This document shows positions 5,357 to 5,390 of a DNA stretch of 5,390 nucleotides, in pieces (positions within the stretch are counted from its first letter, which is position 1; the number at the start of each line of letters is the position of its first letter). The notes under the pieces were generated by a model. The model worked only from the letters and a program-made list of their open reading frames with translations. It had not been told where the DNA came from and did not search any database. The position numbers and the translations under genes were made by a program. Origin of the DNA: Treponema sp. (lineage in GTDB: Bacteria; Spirochaetota; Spirochaetia; Treponematales; Breznakiellaceae); contig JAISEB010000344.1 in NCBI GenBank assembly GCA_031264395.1, forward strand, positions 1 to 5,390, given 5' to 3'.

Positions 5357-5390
5357 TTATTCAAAAATACCGTAGTTTCCGGCCATGCGA
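5357..5390 (-). CDS. possible C-terminal end of a minus-strand gene (partial)
   Basis: Reading inward from the right edge, the minus strand gives RMAGNYGIFE followed by TAA at 5359-5357. With the palindromes just beyond the stop, this resembles a gene end converging on the operon. Ten codons are far too few to identify a family or to exclude chance. Confidence 0.22.
   Translation of the reverse strand, partial: RMAGNYGIFE

Overview
The window reads as ordinary bacterial chromosome. It has six complete protein genes packed into bases 47 to 4694, followed by about 660 bases of repeat-rich, gene-poor DNA. The gene set and order suggest a spirochaete of the Treponema group: parA-parB diverging from a Cof-type phosphatase, then CBS/ATPase, DRTGG and PHP genes. 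That assignment is inference from gene content and recalled family distribution; an anaerobic Firmicute or relative is not excluded. The genes are fairly GC-rich, while bases 4740 to 5260 are clearly more AT-rich.

Minus strand, 47 to 1706: parA (Soj-type ATPase) followed by parB (CTPase and centromere-binding clamp), overlapping by 11 bases. This is the chromosome segregation pair. No convincing parS site lies in the window.

Divergent control region, 1707 to 1778: both flanking genes appear to have a -10 box ending exactly six bases before the ATG (TATACT for parA, TATTCT for the phosphatase). Neither has a usable Shine-Dalgarno sequence, so both may be transcribed as leaderless mRNAs from back-to-back promoters.

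Plus strand, 1779 to 4694: four genes that look like one operon. They are a Cof-type HAD phosphatase, a CBS-CBS-HATPase (RsbW-like) fusion, a small DRTGG-domain protein, and a PHP-domain metal-dependent phosphoesterase. Junctions are an ATGA overlap, a 30-base gap with a strong Shine-Dalgarno before a GTG start, and a 26-base overlap. From recall, the last three genes often sit beside electron-bifurcating [FeFe] hydrogenase genes in anaerobes, and are plausibly an adenine-nucleotide-sensing regulatory set. No hydrogenase gene follows here.

Right end, 4695 to 5390: a large imperfect inverted repeat (about 4750 to 5057, centre near 4904) starts 55 bases after the operon. Next come a small hairpin, a further partial direct copy of the outer repeat (about 5111 to 5160) carrying its own inserted hairpin, a possible terminator, and two strong palindromes. 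The last 34 bases may hold the C-terminal end of a minus-strand gene. I see no RNA gene, CRISPR array or transposase.
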